Shown piece after piece: positions 18,552 to 28,342 of a stretch of DNA of 64,000 nt. This DNA comes from Mesorhizobium sp. RMAD-H1 (GTDB lineage Bacteria; Pseudomonadota; Alphaproteobacteria; Rhizobiales; Rhizobiaceae), in contig NZ_JACHWN010000011.1 of assembly GCF_014191375.1 (NCBI RefSeq), positions 62,001 to 126,000 of the forward strand. Direction: 5' to 3'. Both the position numbers and the translations under genes were made by a program. Position 1 is the stretch's first letter. Each line of letters starts with the position of its first letter. Below the pieces are notes generated by a model that worked only from the letters and a program-made list of their open reading frames with translations, had not been told where the DNA came from and did not search any database.

Positions 18552-19559
18552 ATGTCACTCGATCAGGCGGCCAAGCCCGCCCCATCCGCCAACCGAGCCA
18601 GGGGCGGTTTCAATTTTTCGCAGCATATGAACGAGTTGAGCCTCTTCATCGCGATCGTCGTCCTTTACGTGGTCTTCACCGCGACGGCGAACGGCTTCAT
18701 GTCGTTCAACAACCAGATCAATATCTTGCGCGATGCCGCGACGATCGGAATCGCCGCATGGGCCGCCACGCTGATCATCATCTCGGGCGAGATCGACGTC
18801 AGCGTCGGGCCGATGGTTGCCTTCATCTCCGTGATCCTCGCCTATCTGCTGCAGTGGGGTGTTCCTACGCCGGTCGCATTTGCGTTTGCTATCGTCGTCG
18901 GGGCGCTTCTGGGAGCGATCCCCGGTATATTGCGTGCCTATTTCGACGTCCCCTCCTTCGTCGGGACACTTGGCCTCTGGAGCGCCTTGCGCGGCACGGC
19001 GCTTTTTGTGACCGACGCGCTACCCGTGTCCATCGGCCGCAACGATATCGTGGATGCGCTGGATCGCCCAGTGCTGGGCATTCCGCCGGCGGCGATCATC
19101 ATGCTGGTTCTATTCGTGGTTTTTGCCTTCATCAGCCGCAAGACCGCGTTCGGCCGGTCCGTCTTCGCGATCGGCGGCAATGCACACGCAGCTTTCCTCA
19201 GCGGCATCAGCGTGGCGCGGATCCGTGTCGCGCTTTTCGCCATTGCGGGTGCAATGGCGGCTATTTCGGGCATTCTCCTGGTTTCGCGGCTGGGATCCGG
19301 CAATGCAACAGCCGCGACGGGACTGGAATTCGACGTCATTGCCGCTGTCGTGGTCGGCGGCACGTCTCTATCGGGCGGGCGCGGTTCCATGCTGGGCACG
19401 CTGCTCGGCGTCCTCGTCATCACCCTCATCGGTAACGGGCTGGTTCTGCTGGGCATCAATCCATTCTTCCAGCAGGTCGTGCGCGGCCTGATCATCGTCG
19501 TCGCCGTGTTGGCCAATATCCAGGCCATCAAGCGTAGCGCGCTGCGCAACAAGGGTTAG
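18552..19559 (+). CDS. Ribose-type sugar ABC transporter, permease
   Basis: 335 residues with about nine membrane segments, RbsC family. Characteristic loop IGGNAHAAFLSGI and VVVGGTSLSGGRGSMLGT. GAGGGAGACAG precedes the ATG. Its N-terminal extension of about 25 polar residues is longer than in the other two permeases of this window. The mutarotase gene starts four bases after its stop. Confidence 0.88.
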   Translation: MSLDQAAKPAPSANRARGGFNFSQHMNELSLFIAIVVLYVVFTATANGFMSFNNQINILRDAATIGIAAWAATLIIISGEIDVSVGPMVAFISVILAYLLQWGVPTPVAFAFAIVVGALLGAIPGILRAYFDVPSFVGTLGLWSALRGTALFVTDALPVSIGRNDIVDALDRPVLGIPPAAIIMLVLFVVFAFISRKTAFGRSVFAIGGNAHAAFLSGISVARIRVALFAIAGAMAAISGILLVSRLGSGNATAATGLEFDVIAAVVVGGTSLSGGRGSMLGTLLGVLVITLIGNGLVLLGINPFFQQVVRGLIIVVAVLANIQAIKRSALRNKG

Positions 19560-19562
19560 GCG

Positions 19563-20480
19563 ATGGCGGTTCATGAACTCACATTCGGCGGTTTGCGCCT
19601 GCGCGTTTCCACGAAGGGCGGGACGATCCTCGGGCTTTGGTGGAACAATGGCGCCGCGGAAGTGCCGCTGTTGCGGCCGGCCATGATCGATGATGCCGAT
19701 GCCTTGGCATCAGGATGCTATCCGCTCGTTCCGTTCGGTAACCGCGTCGCGGGAAACCGGTTCTCGTTCGGCGGCGTGGAATATGTTCTCGCGCCCAATA
19801 CCGATTGGGACAGGCATTATCTCCATGGCGAGGGATGGCAGGAGGACTGGACGATCAAGGAGCAGACGGCCAGCACCATCACCCTGGCCTTCGCGCATCG
19901 TGGCGGGAACACGCCCTACGAATATCGGGCCGAGCAGGCATTCTCGCTTTCCCAGGATCAACTCGCAATAACACTGTCGGTCGAGAACCGGGGCAATGGT
20001 GCGATGCCCTTCGGCCTGGGATGGCACCCCTATTTCCCGATGACGCCGCGCACGACGCTTCTCGCTCCGGCAAGGACGTTCTGGACGGAAGTCGAGGGAT
20101 GGCTGCCGGGCGAGCGCGCTCCAATACCGGTGGATCTGGATTTCTCTTCTCCGTCCCCATTGCCCCACCGGTGGGTGAACAACGGCTTTGAGGATTGGTC
20201 CGGTGAAGCTCTGGTCTCCTGGCCGGAGCGGCAGACCTCTCTTGCACTGGAAGCTGACGGGCTTTTTAGGCATGCCTTCATCTTCGTTTCCGACACGTTC
20301 TTCGATCCCGGGTTCGAGCGGGATTATTTCTGCTTTGAGCCGATGTCTCATCTGGCGAACGGGCACAACCTTCCCGGTCTCGGGGGGCTTCAGGTCCTGG
20401 AGCCGGGGGAGAACCTGTCCGGCAGCATCCGTTTTAGGCCGAAAACAATGAAATCAAAGACATCCCTGGAGAATTTCTAG
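19563..20480 (+). CDS. Aldose 1-epimerase (mutarotase) family protein
   Basis: 305 residues of the GalM-like beta-sandwich superfamily. The substrate-loop motif YPLVPFGNRVAGNRF and a catalytic-type GWHPYFP histidine region are visible, with a conserved FCFEPMSHL late. It should interconvert anomers of the imported sugar before oxidation. It is embedded between importer and oxidoreductase genes; its stop directly abuts the next ATG, so it is part of the same operon. Confidence 0.82.
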   Translation: MAVHELTFGGLRLRVSTKGGTILGLWWNNGAAEVPLLRPAMIDDADALASGCYPLVPFGNRVAGNRFSFGGVEYVLAPNTDWDRHYLHGEGWQEDWTIKEQTASTITLAFAHRGGNTPYEYRAEQAFSLSQDQLAITLSVENRGNGAMPFGLGWHPYFPMTPRTTLLAPARTFWTEVEGWLPGERAPIPVDLDFSSPSPLPHRWVNNGFEDWSGEALVSWPERQTSLALEADGLFRHAFIFVSDTFFDPGFERDYFCFEPMSHLANGHNLPGLGGLQVLEPGENLSGSIRFRPKTMKSKTSLENF

Positions 20481-22109
20481 ATGTCTGACGGAAGTCAGTT
20501 CGACTATATCATTGTCGGCGGCGGCAGTTCCGCCTGCGTGGTTGCGGCAAAGCTCGTGACAGAGGGGAAAGCGCGGGTGCTGCTTCTTGAGCGCGGTCGC
20601 GCCAAGGCCAACCCGATCATGCACTTTCCTGCCGGCTATATGAAATTCCTGGCGAAGGACACTTACCTCGCCATGCATCAGACAAAGCCGCAGCCACAGC
20701 TCGACGGGCGTGGCCCTATCGTGCCGCAGGCAAAGGTTCTGGGTGGCGGCAGCAGCGTCAACGCAATGGTCTATATGCGTGGCCAGGCCGCCGATTTCGA
20801 CCGCTGGAACAAGGCCGTTACCGCACGCGGTGCGAAGAACGGTGGTACTTGGTCCTATCGGGATCTTCTTCCTTATTTCAAGGCCCAGGAAGACAACGAC
20901 CATCTCGCCGGGGAATTCCATGGCGTCGGAGGCCCCCTGAAGGTCTCCCACCTCGGTCATACGAGTCCGATGACGCGCACCTATGTGAAGACGCTGCAGG
21001 GCATGGGGATACCCTACAATCCGGATTTCAATGGTGCGCGCCAGTTCGGCGTCGGCTTTATGCAGCATACCATCGACTGGCGGACACGCCGCAGGTCAAG
21101 TGTTGTCGATGCCTTTCTCGCGCCGGTCGTCAACAATCCGCTTCTGACGATCGAAACCGGAGCAACCGTTACCGCGATCCGGTTCGACGGCGACCGCGCG
21201 GAGGGGGTGGATTATATGCAGGGCGGCATCCGGAAGTCCGCGTCCGCCGGGCGTGAGGTTATCCTGGCGGCCGGTGCATATCAGACGCCGAAAATCCTGA
21301 TGCTCTCAGGCGTCGGGCCGGAGGACGAGCTTGCGCGCCAAGGCATCAGGACGAAGATCGCGCTTCCGGGCGTCGGCAAGAACCTGCAAGACCATTATGA
21401 ATGCCCGGTGGTTGCCACGACCAAGGGCGCATTCGGCTATTACGGGCAGGATCGCGGCTGGCCCATGATCAAGGCAGGGCTGCAATATCTGCTTTTCAAA
21501 TCCGGACCGGTATCAACGACAGGGGTAGAGACATGTGCGTTCTATGATCCTGACGGCAACAATGATGAGCCGACCATCCAGATGTTCTGCGTGCCGACCA
21601 TCTATCTCGACCGGGATGTGACGGGAACGGCGCCGGGAGACGGGGTAACGATCAATTCCCTGCTCCTGCGGCCGAAGGCACGGGGTTCGGTGACGCTCGC
21701 CTCGGCGGACCCTTTCGCGGATCCGGTCATTGATACCCAGATCTTCGCTCACCCGGACGACCTCCGCCTGACCATGGCGGGCTTTCGTTTCGCGCGCAGC
21801 GTCCTTTCGGCGAGCCCGATGCGGGATCTCATCGACAAGGAAATTTTTCCGGGCAGCGATGTCACAACCGACGAAGCGATCGCCGCCCATTGCAAGCGCA
21901 CGGTGAAGACCGGCTACCATCCGGTGGGCACCGCCCGGATGGGGCATGACGGCGACCCGGATGCGGTTCTCGATCCGGAGCTTCGTGTCCGTGGCACCCG
22001 CGGCCTGCGGGTCATCGACGCCTCGATCATGCCGACGATCGTCAGCGGCAATACGAATGCAGCGGTTATTGCGGCAGCCGGCAAGGCAGCTGACCTTATT
22101 CTCGCATAG
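20481..22109 (+). CDS. GMC-family FAD oxidoreductase
   Basis: 542 residues of the glucose-methanol-choline family. N-terminal FAD motif IIVGGGSSACVVAAKL (the usual third glycine of GxGxxG is Ala). GMC signature 1 region VPQAKVLGGGSSVNAMVYMR, signature 2 GAYQTPKILMLSGVGP, and C-terminal active-site histidine region TGYHPVGTARMG with NTNAAVIAAAGKAADL. No signal peptide, so probably cytoplasmic. With mutarotase before and an aldonate dehydratase after it, the likely role is oxidation of the imported aldose to lactone; substrate and electron acceptor are unknown. Choline dehydrogenase-like alternatives cannot be excluded. Confidence 0.8.
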   Translation: MSDGSQFDYIIVGGGSSACVVAAKLVTEGKARVLLLERGRAKANPIMHFPAGYMKFLAKDTYLAMHQTKPQPQLDGRGPIVPQAKVLGGGSSVNAMVYMRGQAADFDRWNKAVTARGAKNGGTWSYRDLLPYFKAQEDNDHLAGEFHGVGGPLKVSHLGHTSPMTRTYVKTLQGMGIPYNPDFNGARQFGVGFMQHTIDWRTRRRSSVVDAFLAPVVNNPLLTIETGATVTAIRFDGDRAEGVDYMQGGIRKSASAGREVILAAGAYQTPKILMLSGVGPEDELARQGIRTKIALPGVGKNLQDHYECPVVATTKGAFGYYGQDRGWPMIKAGLQYLLFKSGPVSTTGVETCAFYDPDGNNDEPTIQMFCVPTIYLDRDVTGTAPGDGVTINSLLLRPKARGSVTLASADPFADPVIDTQIFAHPDDLRLTMAGFRFARSVLSASPMRDLIDKEIFPGSDVTTDEAIAAHCKRTVKTGYHPVGTARMGHDGDPDAVLDPELRVRGTRGLRVIDASIMPTIVSGNTNAAVIAAAGKAADLILA

Positions 22110-22124
22110 CGGATAGGATTTTTG

Positions 22125-23273
22125 ATGAAGATCACCAAGCTGACTACCTATATCGTTCCGCCGCGCTGGCTATTCCTGAAGATCGAAACGGATGCCGGCA
22201 TCATCGGCTGGGGCGAGCCGGTCGTGGAAGGTCGCGCATTGACGGTCGAGGCGGCCGTCCATGAAATGGCCGATTATCTCATTGGCAAGGACCCGTTCCT
22301 GATCGAGGACCACTGGACGGTTCTCTATCGCGGGGGCTTTTACCGGGGCGGCGCAATCCATATGAGCGCCCTTGCCGGTATCGACCAGGCGCTCTGGGAT
22401 ATCAAGGGCAAGGCGCTCGGAGTGCCGGTCCATTCGCTGCTGGGCGGCCAGCTCCGCGACAGGATCAAGGTCTATAGCTGGATCGGCGGCGACCGTCCCA
22501 CCGACGTCGCCTGCAACGCCAAGGATGTCATCGCTCGCGGCTTCAAGGCGATCAAGCTCAACGGCTGCGAAGAAATGCAGATCGTCGATACCAATGAAAA
22601 GGTGGAAAAGGCGGTTGAAACCATCGCTATGGTCCGGGAGGCCGTCGGACCGCATATCGGTATCGGCGTGGATTTCCACGGCCGCATCCATAAGCCGATG
22701 GCCAAGGTGCTCGCCAAGGAACTGGAGCCCTACAAGCTGATGTTCATCGAGGAGCCGGTCCTTTCGGAAAACAGGGAAGCGCTGAAGGAGATCGCCAATC
22801 ATTGCTCGACGCCGATTGCGCTGGGCGAACGGCTCTATTCCCGGTGGGATTTCAAATCGGTGCTTTCCGACGGCTATGTCGATATCATCCAGCCTGATCT
22901 TTCCCATGCCGGCGGCATTACCGAATGCCGCAAGATCGCGGCGATGGCCGAGGCTTATGACGTGGCGCTGGCGCCGCATTGCCCGCTGGGGCCGATCGCC
23001 CTTGCCGCCTGTCTCCAGGTGGACGCGGTGTCCTATAACGCCTTTATCCAGGAGCAGAGCCTCGGCATCCATTACAACGAGGCGAACGATATTCTTGACT
23101 ATATCTCCAACCCGGAGGTTTTCGCCTACGCGGACGGATTTGTTGCGATCCCACAGGGGCCGGGCCTCGGCATCGAGGTGAACGAAGCTTATGTGATCGA
23201 GCGCGCCAGGGAGGGGCACCGCTGGCGCAATCCCCTCTGGCGTCACGCCGACGGCAGTGTCGCGGAATGGTGA
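22125..23273 (+). CDS. dgoD: D-galactonate dehydratase (enolase superfamily)
   Basis: 382 residues from ATG 22125, exactly the length of E. coli DgoD and starting MKITKLTTY like it. Metal ligands fit the mandelate-racemase subgroup: the Asp of GVDFHGR, Glu of FIEEPV and Glu of LGERL, with catalytic histidines in DFHGR and APHCPLGP. It dehydrates D-galactonate to 2-dehydro-3-deoxy-D-galactonate. No KDGal kinase or aldolase (dgoK, dgoA) is nearby, so the product must be handled elsewhere, or the true substrate differs slightly. Confidence 0.87.
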   Translation: MKITKLTTYIVPPRWLFLKIETDAGIIGWGEPVVEGRALTVEAAVHEMADYLIGKDPFLIEDHWTVLYRGGFYRGGAIHMSALAGIDQALWDIKGKALGVPVHSLLGGQLRDRIKVYSWIGGDRPTDVACNAKDVIARGFKAIKLNGCEEMQIVDTNEKVEKAVETIAMVREAVGPHIGIGVDFHGRIHKPMAKVLAKELEPYKLMFIEEPVLSENREALKEIANHCSTPIALGERLYSRWDFKSVLSDGYVDIIQPDLSHAGGITECRKIAAMAEAYDVALAPHCPLGPIALAACLQVDAVSYNAFIQEQSLGIHYNEANDILDYISNPEVFAYADGFVAIPQGPGLGIEVNEAYVIERAREGHRWRNPLWRHADGSVAEW

Positions 23274-23288
23274 GAAAGGTTGGCAACA

Positions 23289-24068
23289 ATGTCCAGACGT
23301 CTTTCCGGCAAGCGTATCCTGATCACCGGCGCGGCTCAGGGCATCGGCCTTGCAATCGCCAAGGCCTTTCTGCGCGAGGATGCTCGCATATTCCTGATCG
23401 ACAGGGATGCGGAGCTTTTGACGCACGTAGCCGAAGAGATGCAGGCAGGCGGCGCCATGCTCGGCTATTTTGCGGCGGACATCACCGATCGTGTGGCAAT
23501 TGCCGAAGCTGTGAGGCGAGCCAACAGCGATATCGGCCCAGTCAACGCGCTCGTCAACAATGCCGGGGTTAATGTCTTCGCCGAGCCGCTCGAGACAAGT
23601 GACGAGGAATGGGCGCGCTGTTTCGATATCAATCTGAAGGGGGCGTGGAACTGCTGCAAGGCCGTGCTGCCCGGGATGATGGAGGAGGGTGGGGGCGTCA
23701 TTTTGAACATCGCCTCGACCCATGCGTTCACGATCATACCGCATACATTTCCCTATCCCCTTGCCAAGCACGCGCTTATCGGCATGACGAAATCGCTGGG
23801 TCTGGAATATGCGTCACGCAATGTGCGCGTAAACGCCATTGCACCCGGCTATGTGTCCACCCAGAAGGTGATCGATTACTGGAACAGTTTTCCGGATCCG
23901 GAGGCCGCAAAGGCTGAAACGATGAAGCTGCATCCAGGCGGCAGGATCGCCACGCCGGACGAGATCGCCATGGCGGCGGTGTTCATGATCTCCGATGAGT
24001 GCCCGTTCATGAACGCGACATGCCTGACGATCGATGGGGGCCTGAGCATCCAGCAGCATCCCGCCTGA
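23289..24068 (+). CDS. Short-chain dehydrogenase/reductase
   Basis: 259 residues from ATG 23289, with AAAGG nine bases upstream. Classical SDR: cofactor loop TGAAQGIGLAIA, NNAG at the end of strand 4, active-site Ser in NIASTHAF and the Tyr/Lys pair YPLAK. Its place after dgoD suggests oxidation or reduction of a sugar, aldonate or lactone. The family is too broad to name a substrate. Confidence 0.8.
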   Translation: MSRRLSGKRILITGAAQGIGLAIAKAFLREDARIFLIDRDAELLTHVAEEMQAGGAMLGYFAADITDRVAIAEAVRRANSDIGPVNALVNNAGVNVFAEPLETSDEEWARCFDINLKGAWNCCKAVLPGMMEEGGGVILNIASTHAFTIIPHTFPYPLAKHALIGMTKSLGLEYASRNVRVNAIAPGYVSTQKVIDYWNSFPDPEAAKAETMKLHPGGRIATPDEIAMAAVFMISDECPFMNATCLTIDGGLSIQQHPA

Positions 24069-24154
24069 CAGTGTTCTTCATCGCTGCATGCCTCGCTTTC
24101 CCTTTTATTCCCTATGCTGACAAGCCATGCGGATCTAGCTTTTGCATGTTTGCC

Positions 24155-24166
24155 ATATCATGATAT
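24155..24166. promoter_or_regulatory. 12-bp perfect palindrome before GntR gene
   Basis: ATATCATGATAT at 24155-24166 is a perfect palindrome about 95 bases before the GntR start, in a 193-base gap that otherwise shows no gene. It may be an operator for the downstream regulator. Support is positional only. Confidence 0.35.
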
Positions 24167-24261
24167 CTTTCGGCACTGCTTCGACAGCCAAGCCGATCAC
24201 GAGGGATCGTTTGGCAGCTTCGAGGTGGTGACAAAGGGATCATCGGCGGTTGATTTTGCAT

Positions 24262-24987
24262 ATGGAACAAACTTCAGGCAGCGACACTCCGCGCCGCTAT
24301 GGCACACTGACGCGCCTTGTCAGGGATACGCTTAGGGAAGGCATCCTCGCCGGCAATCCTGCCCCCGGCCAGAAGCTGCCGAGCGAAGCCCAGTTGATCG
24401 ATAAATTCAATGTTAGCCGTACCGTGGTTCGGGAGGCTCTTTCGGCGCTGCGGGAGGAAGGTCTGGTCGAGCCGCGCCGGGGGGCAGGGGTGTTCGTGCT
24501 GGATCCGGCGGCTGCGGTCGGCCCGGCCTTGCGAGGCATTGATCCCAAACGGATTTCTTCTGTAGTCGAGGGGCTGGAACTGCGGACGGCCATCGAGGTT
24601 GAAGCCGCCTATCTCGCAGCGGCGCGATGTTCTCCTCTCCAGGAGGAAGTGATCATTCGCAGCCATCATGAAGTCGGGGCGTGCATCCGGGATGGAAGGT
24701 CGACGGTGGAAGCCGATCTGGCATTTCATCTGGCGATAGCGGAGGCGAGCAACAATCGCCGTTTCGTCGAGATCCTGAGCTTGCTGGGTCATGAGATGAT
24801 CCCCCGAGCTGCACTGGAAGGCAAAGAGGCCACGACACCCACCGCGTATCTCGAGCGGCTGTATGAAGAGCACCGGCTGATCGTGAACGCTATTTCGAGC
24901 CGGGATCAAATCGCCGCCCGGGAAGCCATGCGCGCCCATTTGGCTGGGAGCCAGCAGCGCTATCGAGCCTATCTGGCAAACTTATAA
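24262..24987 (+). CDS. GntR-family (FCD-domain) regulator
   Basis: 241 residues from ATG 24262. N-terminal GntR winged helix (LPSEAQLIDKFNVSRTVVRE, then GAGVFVLDP) and C-terminal FCD domain (ADLAFHLAIAEASNNRRF). Located between the sugar-oxidation genes and kdgD, and just upstream of a TGACATGTCA palindrome in the kdgD promoter, so a role as local repressor responding to a sugar acid is likely. Ribosome site is weak. Confidence 0.82.
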   Translation: MEQTSGSDTPRRYGTLTRLVRDTLREGILAGNPAPGQKLPSEAQLIDKFNVSRTVVREALSALREEGLVEPRRGAGVFVLDPAAAVGPALRGIDPKRISSVVEGLELRTAIEVEAAYLAAARCSPLQEEVIIRSHHEVGACIRDGRSTVEADLAFHLAIAEASNNRRFVEILSLLGHEMIPRAALEGKEATTPTAYLERLYEEHRLIVNAISSRDQIAAREAMRAHLAGSQQRYRAYLANL

Positions 24988-24998
24988 TAATAAGTTTC

Positions 24999-25027
24999 TT
25001 GACATGTCATTTTCTTCTCGGCATAAC
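24999..25027 (+). promoter_or_regulatory. kdgD promoter with palindromic operator
   Basis: TTGACA at 24999-25004 and CATAAC at 25022-25027 with 17-base spacing form a promoter. A perfect 10-bp palindrome TGACATGTCA (25000-25009) overlaps the -35 box, a good position for repression by the adjacent GntR-type protein. Confidence 0.6.
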
Positions 25028-25053
25028 CGAGGCGTAAATCCATATCAGCATAG

Positions 25054-25971
<918 letters not shown>

Positions 25972-25987
25972 TCCGGACAGAGTGCCC

Positions 25988-26022
25988 GCGCCGCCCGATC
26001 ACTCAGGGCGGCGCTTCATTTT
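25988..26022 (+). terminator. Rho-independent terminator after kdgD
   Basis: Perfect nine-base stem GCGCCGCCC / GGGCGGCGC (25988-25996 and 26006-26014) with a nine-base loop, followed by TTCATTTT. It separates kdgD from the following SDR/gluconokinase pair. Confidence 0.85.
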
Positions 26023-26148
26023 GTCTGCGCAGCGCCATTGCTGAAAGGAGAGGGCGCATTATCGGAAAGGCCGATCCCGCGGTTCTTGCGTATGTTGCCG
26101 GTCACATTTAAGCAAGTCTCGCTGCATCTTTGCATGATAGGGGGAGAC

Positions 26149-26916
26149 ATGGCATTTCCGCTTTTCAATCTCGAGGGCAGGCTTGCCGTCGTGACGGGGT
26201 CTAGCCAGGGAATAGGCTTGGCGCTCGCAACCGGACTGGCGCAGCATGGCGCTGCCGTCATTATCAACGGGCGCGACGCGGAAAAGGTCGATGCGGCGGC
26301 GGAAGAGCTGAAAAGGGCGGGCCAAAAGGCCCATGGCTGTTCTTTCGATGTGACGAATCCCGATGCGGTGAAGGCCGGGATCGACAGGATCGAGACCGAG
26401 ATCGGGCCGATCGACATTCTCGTCAACAATGCGGGCATGCAGTTCCGTGCGCCGCTGGAAGATTTCCCGATCGACAAGTGGCAGCAGCTTCTCCAGACCA
26501 ACATCTCCAGCGTCTTCTATGTGGGGCAGGCGGTTGCGCGCCATATGATTGGGCGCGGACGTGGCAAGATCATCAACATAGCGTCGGTGCAGAGCGAACT
26601 CGCGCGCCCCTCGATCGCGCCCTATACGGCGACGAAAGGGGCGGTGCGCAATCTCACCCGCGGCATGGCCACCGACTGGGCGAAATATGGCCTGCAGATC
26701 AACGCCATCGCGCCCGGCTATTTCAAGACGCCACTCAACCAGGCGCTGGTCGACAATCCGGAATTTACCGCCTGGCTGGAAAAGCGCACGCCCGCCGGAC
26801 GCTGGGGCAATGTCGAGGAACTGGTCGGCGCGGCCGTTTTCCTTGCGGGCAATGCCTCCTCCTTCGTCAATGGACAGGTGCTGCATGTCGATGGCGGCAT
26901 GACGGCGAGCGTATGA
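26149..26916 (+). CDS. SDR oxidoreductase, gluconate 5-dehydrogenase type
   Basis: 255 residues from ATG 26149, with AGGGGGAGA immediately upstream. Classical SDR: TGSSQGIGLALA, NNAGMQFR, Ser in NIASVQSE, and Tyr/Lys in YTATKGA. Full-length similarity pattern (opening PLFNLEGRLAVVTG) is that of Gno/IdnO, which interconverts 5-keto-D-gluconate and D-gluconate. The next gene is gluconokinase, which supports ketogluconate-to-6-phosphogluconate flow. The two genes are nine bases apart. Confidence 0.8.
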   Translation: MAFPLFNLEGRLAVVTGSSQGIGLALATGLAQHGAAVIINGRDAEKVDAAAEELKRAGQKAHGCSFDVTNPDAVKAGIDRIETEIGPIDILVNNAGMQFRAPLEDFPIDKWQQLLQTNISSVFYVGQAVARHMIGRGRGKIINIASVQSELARPSIAPYTATKGAVRNLTRGMATDWAKYGLQINAIAPGYFKTPLNQALVDNPEFTAWLEKRTPAGRWGNVEELVGAAVFLAGNASSFVNGQVLHVDGGMTASV

Positions 26917-26924
26917 GGTCCGCA

Positions 26925-27416
26925 ATGCGCATCATCGTCATGGGTGTTTCCGGGGCTGGCAAATCGACGGTCGGTGCAGCCCTCGCCGGAAAACTCGGCC
27001 TGCCGTTTCTGGAAGGTGACGCGCTTCATCCCCAAAGCAATGTGGAGAAGATGTCGGCGGGCATTCCGTTGACGGACGAGGATCGCTGGCCCTGGCTCGA
27101 CCAGATCGGCGCGAGACTCGCGCAGGCACCCGATGGGGTCGTCATCTCCTGCTCGGCGCTGAAAAGCGTCTATCGCGACCACTTGCGGAAGGCGTCCGGA
27201 TCATCGCTGTTCTTCATTTTCCTCGACGGCAGCCTTGCCGTCCTGCGTGAGCACATGGCGCACAGGACGGGGCACTTCATGCCGCTCTCGATGTTGGACA
27301 GCCAGCTTGCCACCCTGGAGCCGCCCACCGGCGAGCCTCTCGTCTTGCGGCAGGACATTGCCGAACCCATCGACCGGATTGTCGAGACGAGCGCCGCCTG
27401 GCTGCAGCGCCGCTAG
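26925..27416 (+). CDS. gntK: Gluconokinase
   Basis: 163 residues from ATG 26925 (GAGG six bases upstream), the normal GntK length. P-loop M-G-V-S-G-A-G-K-S at residues 6-14, followed by the family-typical FLEGDALHPQSNVEKMSAG and GRxGHFMP-type region HRTGHFMPLSMLDSQ. It phosphorylates D-gluconate to 6-phosphogluconate, feeding the pentose phosphate or Entner-Doudoroff pathways, with gluconate probably supplied by the preceding dehydrogenase. Confidence 0.9.
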   Translation: MRIIVMGVSGAGKSTVGAALAGKLGLPFLEGDALHPQSNVEKMSAGIPLTDEDRWPWLDQIGARLAQAPDGVVISCSALKSVYRDHLRKASGSSLFFIFLDGSLAVLREHMAHRTGHFMPLSMLDSQLATLEPPTGEPLVLRQDIAEPIDRIVETSAAWLQRR

Positions 27417-27429
27417 GGGGCGAGATCCG

Positions 27430-28236
27430 TTACGTCGCTTTGGTCGCTTTGATGGCATAGCGGTGCTGCGACCCGCGCGCCAGGCCTTTCCAGAAATCCA
27501 TATGTTTGGCTTGGGCGCGGTGGATCCGCCGCAGATCGGTATCGATGGTAATATCCTGAAATCCGGCCTTCCTCAGGAGTTCCACCACTGCGTCCGCACG
27601 GGCACCATCGGCAAAATGCACCCGCGAGAGGATGTTGCGGTGGGTCTCCACCAATTGCTGTGGCAGTTGCGCCGTCTCGGAAGGGGTGAAGCCCAATCGT
27701 TGGGCAATGCTTGCGAGCTGCTGGATCAGCCGTCCGAAGGAGGTGGCGTTGACGAAATCGCCGTCGACGATGAGAACCGAACCGCCAGGCTTCAGGATGC
27801 GCAGCCATTCGGCAAACGCTGCTTCCGGATCAACCAGGGTCCAGACCAGATGGCGGTTTGTGATGACATCATAATGGTTGTCCGGCTCCATGGTGTTTTC
27901 CGCATCGCCGAGCCTGAACGCGATCCTGCGCCCCTTGGCATCTGCCTTGGCGCGGGCGCGCTCGAGCATCGGCTCGGCCCAGTCCAAGCCGGTGACGTCG
28001 AAGCCGAGATCGTCCAGGAGCAGCGATACGACCCCTGTCCCGCTGGCAAGGTCAAGCGCGGTGCGACCCTGGCCTGCGCCCAGATGCCTCGCAATCAGGC
28101 GGTGCCACGCCTCCCGCTCCTCCTCCGAGAAGATTTCATGACCCGGGGATTGGTCGAACGTTGCCGCCCGTTCGGACCAATAGGCCTTGATCTCGTCGCG
28201 AAGATTGAAATTCGATCCGTTTACCGGCCCGTCCAT
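27430..28236 (-). CDS. Class I SAM-dependent methyltransferase
   Basis: 268 residues from ATG 28236. Rossmann-like methyltransferase: motif I LDLASGTGVVS, then LDWAEPMLERA, motif post I-III GDAENTMEPDNHYDVITNRHLVW and WLRILKPGGSVLIVDGD. Divergent from an iron-siderophore-type importer and sharing its 106-base promoter region, so the two are probably co-regulated. It might modify a metallophore or a metal-related metabolite; substrate cannot be read from sequence. Confidence 0.78.
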   Translation of the reverse strand: MDGPVNGSNFNLRDEIKAYWSERAATFDQSPGHEIFSEEEREAWHRLIARHLGAGQGRTALDLASGTGVVSLLLDDLGFDVTGLDWAEPMLERARAKADAKGRRIAFRLGDAENTMEPDNHYDVITNRHLVWTLVDPEAAFAEWLRILKPGGSVLIVDGDFVNATSFGRLIQQLASIAQRLGFTPSETAQLPQQLVETHRNILSRVHFADGARADAVVELLRKAGFQDITIDTDLRRIHRAQAKHMDFWKGLARGSQHRYAIKATKAT

Positions 28237-28265
28237 TCGTTCATACCTGACCTGATGACTTGGAA

Positions 28266-28316
28266 GCGTTCTAAAAGATAAATATTGACCAAGAAAGTCA
28301 TAAAATAATAGAACGC
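28266..28316. promoter_or_regulatory. Inverted repeat in divergent methyltransferase/iron-importer promoter
   Basis: Perfect eight-base arms GCGTTCTA (28266-28273) and TAGAACGC (28309-28316) flank an AT-rich stretch with a TTGACC -35-like box at 28285. The symmetric placement between divergent genes suggests a regulator controlling both. No Fur box or Irr/RirA site was confidently identified. Confidence 0.45.
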
Positions 28317-28342
28317 AGCGGTTTTCCACGGAGCTAAAAGCG

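Noticed and set aside
26478-26912. Extended gluconokinase reading into the preceding SDR gene
   Set aside because: The upstream part is antiphase to a clear SDR; the kinase P-loop starts a few residues after ATG 26925, the normal GntK N-terminus.
27235-28281. Long open frame on the plus strand across gluconokinase end and the methyltransferase
   Set aside because: It is antisense to a clear methyltransferase with all SAM motifs; its translation shows no family features and it arises from GC-rich codon bias.
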